Notes under the pieces: generated by a model
What the model saw: only the letters and a program-made list of their open reading frames with translations
The model's database searches: none
Told to the model about the DNA's origin: nothing
DNA from: Azoamicus ciliaticola
GTDB lineage: Bacteria > Pseudomonadota > Gammaproteobacteria > UBA6186 > Azoamicaceae
NCBI RefSeq assembly: GCF_902860225.1
Contig: NZ_LR794158.1
Coordinates: 124,001-188,000 of the forward strand
DNA: 64,000 bases
Direction of reading: 5' to 3'
Program-made: the position numbers and the translations under genes
In this document: in pieces, positions 57,003 to 64,000 of the stretch
How positions within the stretch are numbered: the stretch's first letter is position 1
How the letters are laid out: each line of letters starts with the position of its first letter

Positions 57003-57149
57003 ATGGCTGAATTAGCGATAATACTATTATTATGTGTAATTTTATTAAAACCAAAAGATATAGAATTCTTGATAAAAAATATAACACAAATAATACTGAA
57101 AATAAATAAATATATTAATCAAATTAAAAAAGATCTACTTAATTTATAA
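57003..57149 (+). CDS. tatB: Miniature TatB-like protein
   Basis: A 48-residue frame starting ATG 6 bp after tatA. MAELAIILLLCVILLKPKDIEFLIKN places Glu before the membrane helix (as in TatB FxELL), a Pro at the hinge where TatB has GPxxLP, then an amphipathic Lys/Ile helix. The position tatA-tatB and this layout support TatB cut down from about 140-170 residues. Its end overlaps the convergent smpB stop by 11 bp. It is too short for many gene finders. Confidence 0.68.
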   Translation: MAELAIILLLCVILLKPKDIEFLIKNITQIILKINKYINQIKKDLLNL

Positions 57150-57588
57150 ACCCATCATTTAAATTATTATGAAGTTCTCTAGTTTTTAAAATTTGTCTTT
57201 TATCATAAAGTTTTTTTCCAAAACATAATGATATTTCAATTTTTAAAAAAGATCCCTTCCAATAGGCTTTAGAAGGTATTAATGTATAGCCTTTAATTTT
57301 TAAAGCGCTATACAAATGCAAAATTTCTTTTTTTTTTAATAATAAATTTCTATTTCTTAAAGAATCAATATTAGAATAATTAAAAACAAAATTATTTGAA
57401 TTAATAAAAGCCCCAATTAAAAATACATCTAAAACATTATTAATAGAAACAAAAGATCCAACTAAATTAATACCACTAATTCTAATACACTTAACTTCCC
57501 AACCAAACAGAACTATGCCTGCTTCATGCTTATATTTAACAAAATAATTATAAGATATCCTTTTATTTAAATCTGTTACTATAATCAT
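57139..57588 (-). CDS. smpB: SsrA-binding protein SmpB
   Basis: Binds tmRNA for rescue of stalled ribosomes. 149 residues. NKRISYNYFVKYKHEAGIVLFGWEVKCIR is the family start, followed by YTLIPSKAYWKGSFLKIEISLCFGKKLYDKR with the GKKxxDKR signature at about 122-130. The C-terminal tail is short and diverged. The tmRNA gene is not in the window. smpB-bamE adjacency is common in gammaproteobacteria. Confidence 0.94.
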   Translation of the reverse strand: MIIVTDLNKRISYNYFVKYKHEAGIVLFGWEVKCIRISGINLVGSFVSINNVLDVFLIGAFINSNNFVFNYSNIDSLRNRNLLLKKKEILHLYSALKIKGYTLIPSKAYWKGSFLKIEISLCFGKKLYDKRQILKTRELHNNLNDGFIN

Positions 57589-57593
57589 GCAAG

Positions 57594-57920
57594 TTATATT
57601 TTAAAATAATAAGAAATTAACAAAGATTTATCAAAAAACATTAAAACATAGCTATATTTTATACAACTAGATTTATCTACAGATAAACTATAAAAATAAT
57701 AACAAAAACAATCTTCTTCGAAATTTGGTAATAAAACTGGCGTGCCAAAATTTTTTAATACATCATTTTTACTAATGCCAATATAAATTTTAGATAAAAA
57801 TTCATTAGTTATATCATCACCTTGCTTAATATCTACGTTAGCAAAAGAAATTGAACAAAATAAAAATAAAAAAGATACAAAAAATAAAAACAACTTACTT
57901 ACTAATTTTTTTTTCAACAT
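57594..57920 (-). CDS. bamE: Outer-membrane assembly factor BamE
   Basis: Accessory subunit of the BAM complex. From ATG 57920 the protein has 108 residues (longer TTG start rejected). The mature part matches BamE: VDIKQGDDITNEFLSKIYIGISKNDVLKNFGTPVL (about 29-63), then a beta-rich end. The signal peptide has Cys after LFLF rather than a canonical lipobox (LxGC), and a signal-peptidase I site (SFA-N) is possible. It shows that an outer membrane with beta-barrel proteins is probably kept. Confidence 0.85.
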   Translation of the reverse strand: MLKKKLVSKLFLFFVSFLFLFCSISFANVDIKQGDDITNEFLSKIYIGISKNDVLKNFGTPVLLPNFEEDCFCYYFYSLSVDKSSCIKYSYVLMFFDKSLLISYYFKI

Positions 57921-58083
57921 ATTCAACGTGTTTTCTTATAACTGGATCATATTTTTTTAATCCGGAAAGCTTACCATCTTTTTTTGGGCCGCCAATCATT
58001 TTTGTGCTCTTAGTAGTAGTGTAAAAATGACTAGACTTAGTTGAAACTAATCTAACTTTTACTATTTTATTTTTTTTTGCCAT
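57895..58083 (-). CDS. rpmG: 50S ribosomal protein L33
   Basis: 62 residues, slightly long because of a small insertion (IGGPKKDGKLSG, about 31-42). KVRLVSTKSSHFYTTTKS and LKKYDPVIRKHVEYVEKKI are the conserved parts. No zinc cysteines, as in the Cys-minus L33 of proteobacteria. rpmB-rpmG is the classical pair. Its end overlaps bamE by 26 bp. Confidence 0.95.
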   Translation of the reverse strand: MAKKNKIVKVRLVSTKSSHFYTTTKSTKMIGGPKKDGKLSGLKKYDPVIRKHVEYVEKKISK

Positions 58084-58097
58084 AAAAACACCTAAAA

Positions 58098-58319
58098 TTA
58101 AACTTTATTATTTTTAATAAAATTATCAATTCCAATTTTATTTATAAATCTCAATCCTTTTTTTGAAAGATTTATTTTAATAAAACAACCTTTTTCATAA
58201 GACCAAAATCTATGCTTATGTAAATTAGGCAAAAATTTTCTTCTAATTTTTCTATTAGAATTAGAAACATTATTTCCAAAAGAAACTTTTTTGCCTGTAA
58301 CAAAACAACATTTAGACAC
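58098..58319 (-). CDS. rpmB: 50S ribosomal protein L28
   Basis: 73 residues (78 in E. coli). CCFVTGKKVSFGNNVSNSNRK and RKFLPNLHKHRFWSYE are diagnostic. Start is GTG at 58319 with GGAGG five bases upstream, the strongest Shine-Dalgarno site in the window, lying inside the last codons of pth. Confidence 0.97.
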   Translation of the reverse strand: MSKCCFVTGKKVSFGNNVSNSNRKIRRKFLPNLHKHRFWSYEKGCFIKINLSKKGLRFINKIGIDNFIKNNKV

Positions 58320-58908
58320 GTAATCCTCCAGAATTAAATAAAAAAAGAAAATTATTTCTAAAACTAGAAAAATTCAAGTTTAAAATATCATCAATACAAA
58401 AAAGACTACACTTTATAGAAAAAAGAATGTCGCACTTTTCTTTATAACTAGGTTCAGATAAAACATATGTTTTTTTCGAAATAGCAAAGTTATTACCTAT
58501 ACCTATTCTTAGTCTAAAAAAATCAGATGACTTTAAAAATGAAATAACACTATTTACTCCGTTATGACTTGATGTAGTACTAAAAGATTTTAACCTAATA
58601 TCACCAACATTCAAATCTAAATCATCATGAACAATTAATATAGAACAATATTGTATAGAATTGCACAATAAAAAATTATATAAAATATTTCCAGAAAAAT
58701 TAATATAATTAAATGGCTCAATCAAAAATAACTCTGTATTTAAAAAATTAACTTTAGAAAAATAAATTAAAAACCTATTATCTTTAACCAAAGACACATT
58801 ATTCAAATAACAAAAATATCTAATCCACCAAGAACCAATGTTATGTCTAGTAAAATGATATGTAGATGCATCATTATTTAAAGACATTATTAAAAATATT
58901 CTCTTCAT
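58312..58908 (-). CDS. pth: Peptidyl-tRNA hydrolase
   Basis: Recycles peptidyl-tRNA released from ribosomes. 198 residues (194 in E. coli). The catalytic His is in FTRHNIGSWW; NYINFSG keeps the substrate-binding Asn; IVHDDLDL keeps the catalytic Asp; SSHNGVNSVISFL holds the second Asn. The N-terminal GxxNPG loop is altered to SLNNDAS. Overlaps rpmB by 8 bp and rplY by 4 bp. The pairing rplY-pth is widespread. Confidence 0.94.
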   Translation of the reverse strand: MKRIFLIMSLNNDASTYHFTRHNIGSWWIRYFCYLNNVSLVKDNRFLIYFSKVNFLNTELFLIEPFNYINFSGNILYNFLLCNSIQYCSILIVHDDLDLNVGDIRLKSFSTTSSHNGVNSVISFLKSSDFFRLRIGIGNNFAISKKTYVLSEPSYKEKCDILFSIKCSLFCIDDILNLNFSSFRNNFLFLFNSGGLRV

Positions 58909-59534
58909 TTATTTGTTTTTGTTTCTAGTACTTTCTTTTCTAGTACTTTCTTTTCTAGTACTTTCTGTTCTGCTGCTCTAGGTCCTAATATACTTGCTAT
59001 TAAAACTCTACCTTTGAAACGATTTAATAAAGGAATATTTATAAAATCAGGTATAAATAAATCAGATAAAAACACAGACTTGTTAACGCCTAAATCAGTA
59101 ACATCAACTTCTATAAAATTTGGCATCTTAGATCTAACACATTTAATATCAAGTGATAACTTATGCTTAATTAAAAAACCACCATGTTTAATGCCAATGG
59201 ATGTTTTTTCTCCAATAAACTTAAAAAATACCTTAGTATTAATGACATCATTTAATTCAACTTTTTGAAAATCAAAATGCAATATACAATTTTTATACGG
59301 ATGGTTATAAAAATCTTTTAAAATAACAGAATATTTTTTATCGCCAATTAAAATATCAAAAAAATTTTTACCACGATTAAAATTGCTTATAATATCTGTA
59401 GAATAAAACTCATCAAAAAATATAGGAATAGATAACCCTGAAAAATAAATAACTGCAGGCACTTTTAATTTTTTTCTTAATTTAGAATTACAATTTCTTC
59501 CAACATCAGTTCTTATTTCAGCAACAATATCCAT
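58905..59534 (-). CDS. rplY: 50S ribosomal protein L25 (CTC/TL5 form) with C-terminal repeats
   Basis: 5S-binding protein. From ATG 59534, with GGGG six bases upstream, it has 209 residues; the longer ATG (59546) lacks a ribosome site. N-terminal L25 domain (EIRTDVGRNCNSKLRKK, about 5-95) and a C-terminal beta domain as in the CTC family (about 96-185). The tail contains three copies of the pentapeptide KVLEK/T encoded by a 15-bp tandem repeat. First gene of rplY-pth-rpmB-rpmG-bamE-smpB. Confidence 0.92.
   Translation of the reverse strand: MDIVAEIRTDVGRNCNSKLRKKLKVPAVIYFSGLSIPIFFDEFYSTDIISNFNRGKNFFDILIGDKKYSVILKDFYNHPYKNCILHFDFQKVELNDVINTKVFFKFIGEKTSIGIKHGGFLIKHKLSLDIKCVRSKMPNFIEVDVTDLGVNKSVFLSDLFIPDFINIPLLNRFKGRVLIASILGPRAAEQKVLEKKVLEKKVLETKTNK
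58925..58969. repeat. 15-bp tandem repeat in the rplY 3' end
   Basis: CTAGTACTTTCTTTT occurs at 58925-58939 and 58940-58954, and with one change at 58955-58969. It is in frame and encodes a repeated KVLEK pentapeptide at the C-terminus of L25. Confidence 0.95.
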
Positions 59535-59560
59535 TAAAAACCCCATTAATAATAAAAAAA

Positions 59561-59634
59561 CTAGGGTGCCAGGACTCGAACCTGGGTATTGCAGGGATCA
59601 AAACCCTGTGCCTTACCAACTTGGCTACACCCCA
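59561..59634 (-). tRNA. tRNA-Gln (TTG)
   Basis: Acceptor TGGGGTG pairs with CACCCTA; weak U1-A72 pair and G73 are glutamine identity elements; loop TTTTGAT between CAGGG and CCCTG gives TTG. It lies 26 bp upstream of rplY on the same strand. No CCA. Confidence 0.96.
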
Positions 59635-59688
59635 ACACAAAATAAATTATGCAAAGTAAAAAAAATAATGTCAAATAAAAAAAAATAA

Positions 59689-59717
59689 TTACAAAAAAAT
59701 TTTATTTTGTATAAAAT
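59689..59717 (+). promoter_or_regulatory. Putative promoter of dnaQ-lepA-lepB-era-acpS
   Basis: TTACAA (59689-59694), 17 bp, TAAAAT (59712-59717), 25 bp before the dnaQ ATG. Both boxes are moderately close to consensus in AT-rich DNA, so this is a weak call. Confidence 0.35.
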
Positions 59718-59742
59718 AATAGAAAAAATTTAATTAAAAAAA

Positions 59743-60408
59743 ATGAGACAAATATCTTTAGACACAGAAACAACAGGATTATTTTACTATCAAGGACACA
59801 GAATAATAGAAATAGGATGTGTAGAAATAATAGATAGAAAAATAACAAAAAATACGTTTCAAGCATATATAAATCCTGAGAGATTAATAGATAATGATGC
59901 TAAAAAAATAACAGGACTTACCGATTTATTTTTAAAAGATAAACCGTTGTTTAAAAACGTGGTAAATATTTTTTTAAATTTCATAAAAGATGCTGATGAA
60001 ATAATAATACACAACGCTCCATTTGATATAAATTTTATAAATAATGAATTTAAAATAATAAACCACGATATTAAAAACATTAAACATAATTTTAAAATTT
60101 TTGATACGTTAGAATTAGCAAGAAAATTACACCCAGGGAAAAAAAATAATTTAGATGCATTATGCATGCGATACAATATAAGCTTATCAGAAAGAAAAAT
60201 ACATGGTGCTTTACTAGACGCAGAATTATTAGCAAAAGTTTATTTAGCTATGACAGAAAATGAAGAAAATTATGAAAATAAAAAATCTAACATTGTTAAT
60301 GATCTTACTTTAAACGAAAATATAGAAATATTAAAAGCAAATAAACAGGAATTAAACTCACATATAACATATATAAAAAATCTTCAAGAACAAATAAGAA
60401 TAATATGA
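59743..60408 (+). CDS. dnaQ: DNA polymerase III epsilon subunit (proofreading exonuclease)
   Basis: 3'-5' exonuclease of the replicase. 221 residues. Exo I LDTETTG (D7, E9), Exo II HNAPFDINF and Exo III HGALLDAELLAKVY (H and D) are all intact, so proofreading should be active. The C-terminal tail that binds the alpha subunit is short and diverged. First gene of a plus-strand operon; its stop overlaps lepA (ATGA). Confidence 0.97.
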   Translation: MRQISLDTETTGLFYYQGHRIIEIGCVEIIDRKITKNTFQAYINPERLIDNDAKKITGLTDLFLKDKPLFKNVVNIFLNFIKDADEIIIHNAPFDINFINNEFKIINHDIKNIKHNFKIFDTLELARKLHPGKKNNLDALCMRYNISLSERKIHGALLDAELLAKVYLAMTENEENYENKKSNIVNDLTLNENIEILKANKQELNSHITYIKNLQEQIRII

Positions 60409-62195
60409 AAAACATAATAAATTTTTCTATAATAGCGCATATAAATCACGGGAAATCGACGTTAGCCGATAGAATAATAGAAATAACAAAAGAATTAAAA
60501 ATAAACAGTTTAAAAAATCAAAGCCTCGATACAATGGAACTAGAAAGAGAAAGAGGTATAACAATAAAATCTCAATGTGCTACACTAAAATATAAAATAA
60601 ATGAAAAAGAATACATATTAAATTTAATAGATACACCAGGTCATACTGATTTTGGCTATGAAGTATCCAGAGCTTTAGCAGCATGTGAATGTGCTATATT
60701 ACTTATAGATGTTAATCAAGGAATAGAAGCTCAAACAATATCTAATTATAAAAAAGCTATAAATGAAAAAATATCTATAATAATAGCATTAAATAAAATA
60801 GATATAGCAAAAGTAGATATTAAAAAACAAAAACAAAATATAATTAATCTATTAAAAATAGAAGAAGATGACATAATAGAAATAAGCGCAAAAACTGGAA
60901 CTGGAGTAAAAAAATTAATTGAAAAATTAATAACATATGCATATTCTACAAAAGAAAATAATGAAGAAAAACTACAAGCTTTAATAATTGATTCTTGGTT
61001 CAATAATTATTCTGGAATAACATGTTTAATAAAAATAAAAAATGGTAAAATTAAAAAAGATGAAAAAATAATAACTTTATCAAATCTAGCTTCATATAAA
61101 ATTACAGAATTAGGCATATTTACTCCAGAAAAAGAAAATAAAAATGAATTAATAGCTGGAGAAATAGGTTTTGTAAATATAAATTGCAAAAACCCTAATA
61201 ACATAATCATTGGTGACACAATAACATCGGCTATAAACCCGTCAGAAATTAAATTAAAAAAAATTAACAAAATACATTCAAGAGTATATGCAAGTATATA
61301 CCCAACAGAGTCAGAAGATTTAGAAAATTTAAAAACATCATTATCAAAATTAGCTCTAAATGATTCATCATTAGAATACGAAATCCAAAAGTCATCAATA
61401 TTTGGCATCGGATTTAAATGCGGTTTTTTAGGATTATTGCATCTAGAAATTATACAAGAAAGATTAGAAAGAGAATACGAACTAAAAATAATAATAACAC
61501 CCCCAAATGTAACATATAAAATAACATTAAAAAATAATTCAGAAAAATACATAAACAATCCTTCAGATATGCCAGATAATAATTTCATAAAAGATATATA
61601 TGAACCAATAGCTTTAACAACAATAATAACCCCACTACAATATACAAAGAAAGTTTTAGAACTATGTAAAGAAAATAGATGTGAAAAAATAAATACAACA
61701 TATTTAACTGATACTGTATCAATAGAATGCGAACTACCATTATCAGAAATAATATTTATTTTTTTTAGCAAATTACAAACATTAACAAATGGATTTTCGT
61801 CTATGGATTATACAGAAATAATATATAAAAAATCAGATTTGGTAAAAATTAACATACTTTTAAATGATAAAAAAATAGACATATTAGAATTTATAACACA
61901 TAAAACAACATCGCTTACAGTTGGAAAAAACTTGATAGAAAAATTATCAAAAACTATTCCTAAACATTTATTTGATATAAAAATACAAGCAGCAATAGAC
62001 AAAAAAATAATAGCTAGAACAACAATCAAGGGGCTTAAAAAAAATGTTATAGCTAAATGTTATGGTGGAGACATATCAAGAAAGAAAAAGTTAATAGAAA
62101 AACAAAAATTAGGCAAAAAAAGAATGAAAAAATTTGGAAACATAGAAATTCCACAAAATGCATTTTTTGCTATGCTAGATATAAGTAAAAAATAA
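60405..62195 (+). CDS. lepA: Elongation factor 4 (LepA)
   Basis: Translational GTPase acting on stalled ribosomes. 596 residues, full length. G1 reads AHINHGKSTLADRI, with Asn where the family has Asp before HGKST; G2 RERGITIKSQ; G3 DTPGHTDF; G4 NKID. Domains II, III and V and the LepA-specific C-terminal domain (KLIEKQKLGKKRMKKFGNIEIPQNAFFAML) are kept. lepA-lepB order as in E. coli. Confidence 0.98.
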   Translation: MKNIINFSIIAHINHGKSTLADRIIEITKELKINSLKNQSLDTMELERERGITIKSQCATLKYKINEKEYILNLIDTPGHTDFGYEVSRALAACECAILLIDVNQGIEAQTISNYKKAINEKISIIIALNKIDIAKVDIKKQKQNIINLLKIEEDDIIEISAKTGTGVKKLIEKLITYAYSTKENNEEKLQALIIDSWFNNYSGITCLIKIKNGKIKKDEKIITLSNLASYKITELGIFTPEKENKNELIAGEIGFVNINCKNPNNIIIGDTITSAINPSEIKLKKINKIHSRVYASIYPTESEDLENLKTSLSKLALNDSSLEYEIQKSSIFGIGFKCGFLGLLHLEIIQERLEREYELKIIITPPNVTYKITLKNNSEKYINNPSDMPDNNFIKDIYEPIALTTIITPLQYTKKVLELCKENRCEKINTTYLTDTVSIECELPLSEIIFIFFSKLQTLTNGFSSMDYTEIIYKKSDLVKINILLNDKKIDILEFITHKTTSLTVGKNLIEKLSKTIPKHLFDIKIQAAIDKKIIARTTIKGLKKNVIAKCYGGDISRKKKLIEKQKLGKKRMKKFGNIEIPQNAFFAMLDISKK

Positions 62196-62196
62196 T

Positions 62197-62859
62197 ATGA
62201 TTAAAAAATTGATTAAACATAAAAATATAATACTAATAATTATCACCATATTAATAATACGATCTTTTATTATTGAACCATTCAGAATACCATCAGGGTC
62301 AATGATCCCAACATTATTGCCGGGTGATTTTATTTTAGTAAATAAATTTTGTTATGGGATTAAAATACCTATAATTAATAAAAAAATATTAAATATAAAT
62401 AAACCTCAAAAAGGTGATATAATAGTATTTATTCATAAAAATAAAAAAAAATATATAAAAAGAATAATAGGAATAGAAGGTGATAAACTAGAATATAAGA
62501 ATAAAAAATTAAAAATTAATAACATAAAAATTAAAAACAAAAAGTTATCAAAAAATATAGATATAGATAAAATGTTTATAATTGAAACAGTTATATATAA
62601 AGAATTTTTAACGCCTCAAAAAGAATATAACATACAAAAATACGAAAATATAGAAAATTATAATACTGACATAGAAATAGAAATTCCTAAAAATTCATTT
62701 TTTGTTATGGGAGATAACAGAGATAATAGTGAAGATAGCAGAGCTTGGGGCTTTGTAAACGAAAAAGATTTAATAGGCAAAGCGATCATAATATGGGGTA
62801 GCATTGATCTAGATAATTATATAATAAGAAAAGATAGAATAATTAAAAAAATAAAATGA
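62197..62859 (+). CDS. lepB: Signal peptidase I
   Basis: Cleaves Sec and Tat signal peptides at the periplasmic face. 220 residues; one N-terminal helix (about 9-23) against two in E. coli. Catalytic S35 in PSGSMIPTL and K88 in YIKRIIG; box E GDNRDNSEDSRAWG at about 173-186. Needed for export of NirK, cytochrome c5 and MlaC. rnc, usually between lepB and era, is missing; era overlaps lepB by 4 bp. Confidence 0.97.
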   Translation: MIKKLIKHKNIILIIITILIIRSFIIEPFRIPSGSMIPTLLPGDFILVNKFCYGIKIPIINKKILNINKPQKGDIIVFIHKNKKKYIKRIIGIEGDKLEYKNKKLKINNIKIKNKKLSKNIDIDKMFIIETVIYKEFLTPQKEYNIQKYENIENYNTDIEIEIPKNSFFVMGDNRDNSEDSRAWGFVNEKDLIGKAIIIWGSIDLDNYIIRKDRIIKKIK

Positions 62860-63656
62860 AAAAAAATACAATATTAATACTTGGAAAAACAAATGTAGGA
62901 AAATCTACGCTTATAAATAATTTATCCAAAGAAAAAATAAGCATAACAACACCTAAAAAAAATACTACTATACAGTGTATAACGAATAAAATAAATAAAA
63001 ATATAACTATAATTGATACCCCAGGCCCAATAATAAAAAATGATGATAAAAATATAAATAAATTAATTTATGAATCAATAAATCAATCAACTAAATTATT
63101 AATAATTATTGATAAAATTTTCTTAAATTCAGAAGATTTTTTTATTCTCGAATTAACAAAAAAAATAAAAAAAGAAAAATTCTTATTAATTAATAAAATA
63201 GATAAATTTAAAAATAAATTATATCTAATACCATTTATAGAAAAAATTAAAAAAAAATATAAAACAATACAAGAAATAATACCAATCTCAAACAAAAAAA
63301 ACATAAACATAACAGAAATAAATAAAATAATAAATGTAAATATAAATAAAAAAAATAAAAAAATAAAAAATTTAAACACATTTATATCAGAAACAATACG
63401 CGAAACATTATTAAATAAATTGGAAAAAGAAATACCTTACACAACCAAAATAAATATTTTAAATACCAAAATAAATAAGAATATTAAAACAACTATATTA
63501 GAGCTACTAGTAAAAAAACAAAGCCACAAAAAAATAATAATAGGTAAAAATGGTAAAAAAATAAATGAAATAATAGCAGATATAAAAAACAAATTAATTA
63601 AAAAATTAAAATACATAGAAAATATAAAAATAACAATAAACGTTAATAAAAAATGA
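62856..63656 (+). CDS. era: GTPase Era
   Basis: Ribosome-assembly GTPase binding the 16S 3' end. 266 residues (301 in E. coli). G1 GKTNVGKST at 10-18, G3 DTPG, G4 NKID, and a C-terminal KH domain with IIGKNGKKINEI (about 230-241). The middle is strongly Lys/Ile/Asn biased. It acts in the same pathway as YbeY, encoded at 43 kb. The stop overlaps acpS (ATGA). Confidence 0.95.
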   Translation: MKKNTILILGKTNVGKSTLINNLSKEKISITTPKKNTTIQCITNKINKNITIIDTPGPIIKNDDKNINKLIYESINQSTKLLIIIDKIFLNSEDFFILELTKKIKKEKFLLINKIDKFKNKLYLIPFIEKIKKKYKTIQEIIPISNKKNINITEINKIINVNINKKNKKIKNLNTFISETIRETLLNKLEKEIPYTTKINILNTKINKNIKTTILELLVKKQSHKKIIIGKNGKKINEIIADIKNKLIKKLKYIENIKITINVNKK

Positions 63657-64000
63657 TAATAGGTATAGGAATAGATATTTTAGAAAAAAAAAGAATAACA
63701 AATATAAATAATAAATATGGTTATTTTTTTGAAAAAAAAATACTAAATAATATAGAAATTAATCAATGCAAAAATTCTAAAAAAAAAATAACAAATATAG
63801 CTAAATTATTTTCATTAAAAGAAGCTTTTATAAAATCATTAGGGACGGGGTTCATAAAAAATTTTTCATTTAAAAAAATAAAAATAAAACATACGAAACT
63901 AGGCAAACCTATTATTAAAAAAAAAAATATTAAGATCTACACCAGCATCTCTCACGAAAAAAATATAATAATAGCACTAGCAATAACAAAAATTAATAAC
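63653..64000 (+). CDS. acpS: Holo-[acyl-carrier-protein] synthase, 3' end cut by window edge
   Basis: Attaches phosphopantetheine from CoA to acyl carrier protein. 116 codons are visible and no stop occurs before position 64000. MIIGIGIDIL with D8, FSLKEAFIKSLGTG with E57 and K61, and LGKP then ISHEKNIIIALAI are the family motifs. E. coli AcpS has 126 residues, so only a few codons should be missing. Start ATG overlaps the era stop. Confidence 0.94.
   Translation, partial: MIIGIGIDILEKKRITNINNKYGYFFEKKILNNIEINQCKNSKKKITNIAKLFSLKEAFIKSLGTGFIKNFSFKKIKIKHTKLGKPIIKKKNIKIYTSISHEKNIIIALAITKINN

Overview
The window is a gene-dense, very AT-rich stretch (the eye estimate is roughly 75-78% A+T in coding DNA) of a reduced gammaproteobacterial genome. 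Evidence for this class is the gene order, all kept in the order familiar from free-living gammaproteobacteria: mlaFEDCB-ibaG, tig-clpP-clpX, grpE-dnaK-dnaJ, rpsO-pnp, thrS-infC-rpmI-rplT-pheS-pheT, sdhCDAB, dnaQ-lepA-lepB-era-acpS and 16S-Ile-Ala-23S-5S. Reduction shows in 4-bp and longer overlaps, gene ends running into tRNA genes, shortened proteins (PheT, RNase E, HolA, HolB, TatB) and gaps that never reach 300 bp. There are no mobile elements, phage genes or CRISPR arrays. The combination with a denitrification block (norCB, nirK, nirV, sco, norQD, cytochrome c5) strongly suggests an obligate denitrifying respiratory endosymbiont of the kind described from anaerobic ciliates ('Candidatus Azoamicus' group). 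That assignment is an inference from content, not a database match.

Layout. 1-2,073: six minus-strand tRNA genes behind gltX, then tRNA-Met and miaB. 3,410-6,448: tRNA-Phe, an aromatic amino-acid permease and rpsA, closed by a hairpin terminator. 6,561-9,712: the Mla phospholipid-transport operon, preceded by tRNA-Pro/Arg/His. 10,038-11,843: folD, yebC, tRNA-Lys. 11,841-18,586: the protein quality-control block (dnaJ, dnaK, grpE behind a sigma-32-like promoter; clpX, clpP, tig). 18,604-21,124: tRNA-Leu, tRNA-Lys, pnp, rpsO. 21,251-28,678: a DMT transporter, then the most eroded part of the window (holB, rsfS, holA, leuS, mnmA, tilS). 28,751-37,030: a long plus-strand translation operon and rne. 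37,069-41,937: the rRNA operon. 42,084-43,984: tyrS, ybeY, tRNA-Val, rpsT. 44,086-47,272: succinate dehydrogenase. 47,435-55,478: NO-reductase accessory genes norQD, then sco, nirV, nirK, norB, norC, cytochrome c5 and a peroxiredoxin. 55,554-59,634: a DegS-like protease, tatA and a tiny tatB, smpB, bamE, rpmG, rpmB, pth, rplY, tRNA-Gln. 59,743-64,000: dnaQ, lepA, lepB, era and acpS (cut by the window edge).

How it works together. Succinate dehydrogenase feeds electrons to quinone. NirK reduces nitrite to NO, and NorCB reduces NO to N2O, with cytochrome c5 as a likely periplasmic electron carrier. NorQ/NorD mature NorCB. NirV and Sco, encoded directly after nirK, probably serve NirK or another copper enzyme. 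LepB, TatA/TatB, BamE, a DegS-like protease and Mla show that a Gram-negative periplasm and outer membrane are kept. The rest is information processing and chaperones. Nitrate reductase, N2O reductase, cytochrome bc1 and any nucleotide translocase are not in this window.

Non-coding gaps are all below about 165 bp. The largest are 47,273-47,434 (divergent sdhC/norQ region), 41,938-42,083 (rRNA promoter region) and 11,628-11,770. Start codons were revised where a nearby ATG or a Shine-Dalgarno-supported codon was better than the longest frame.
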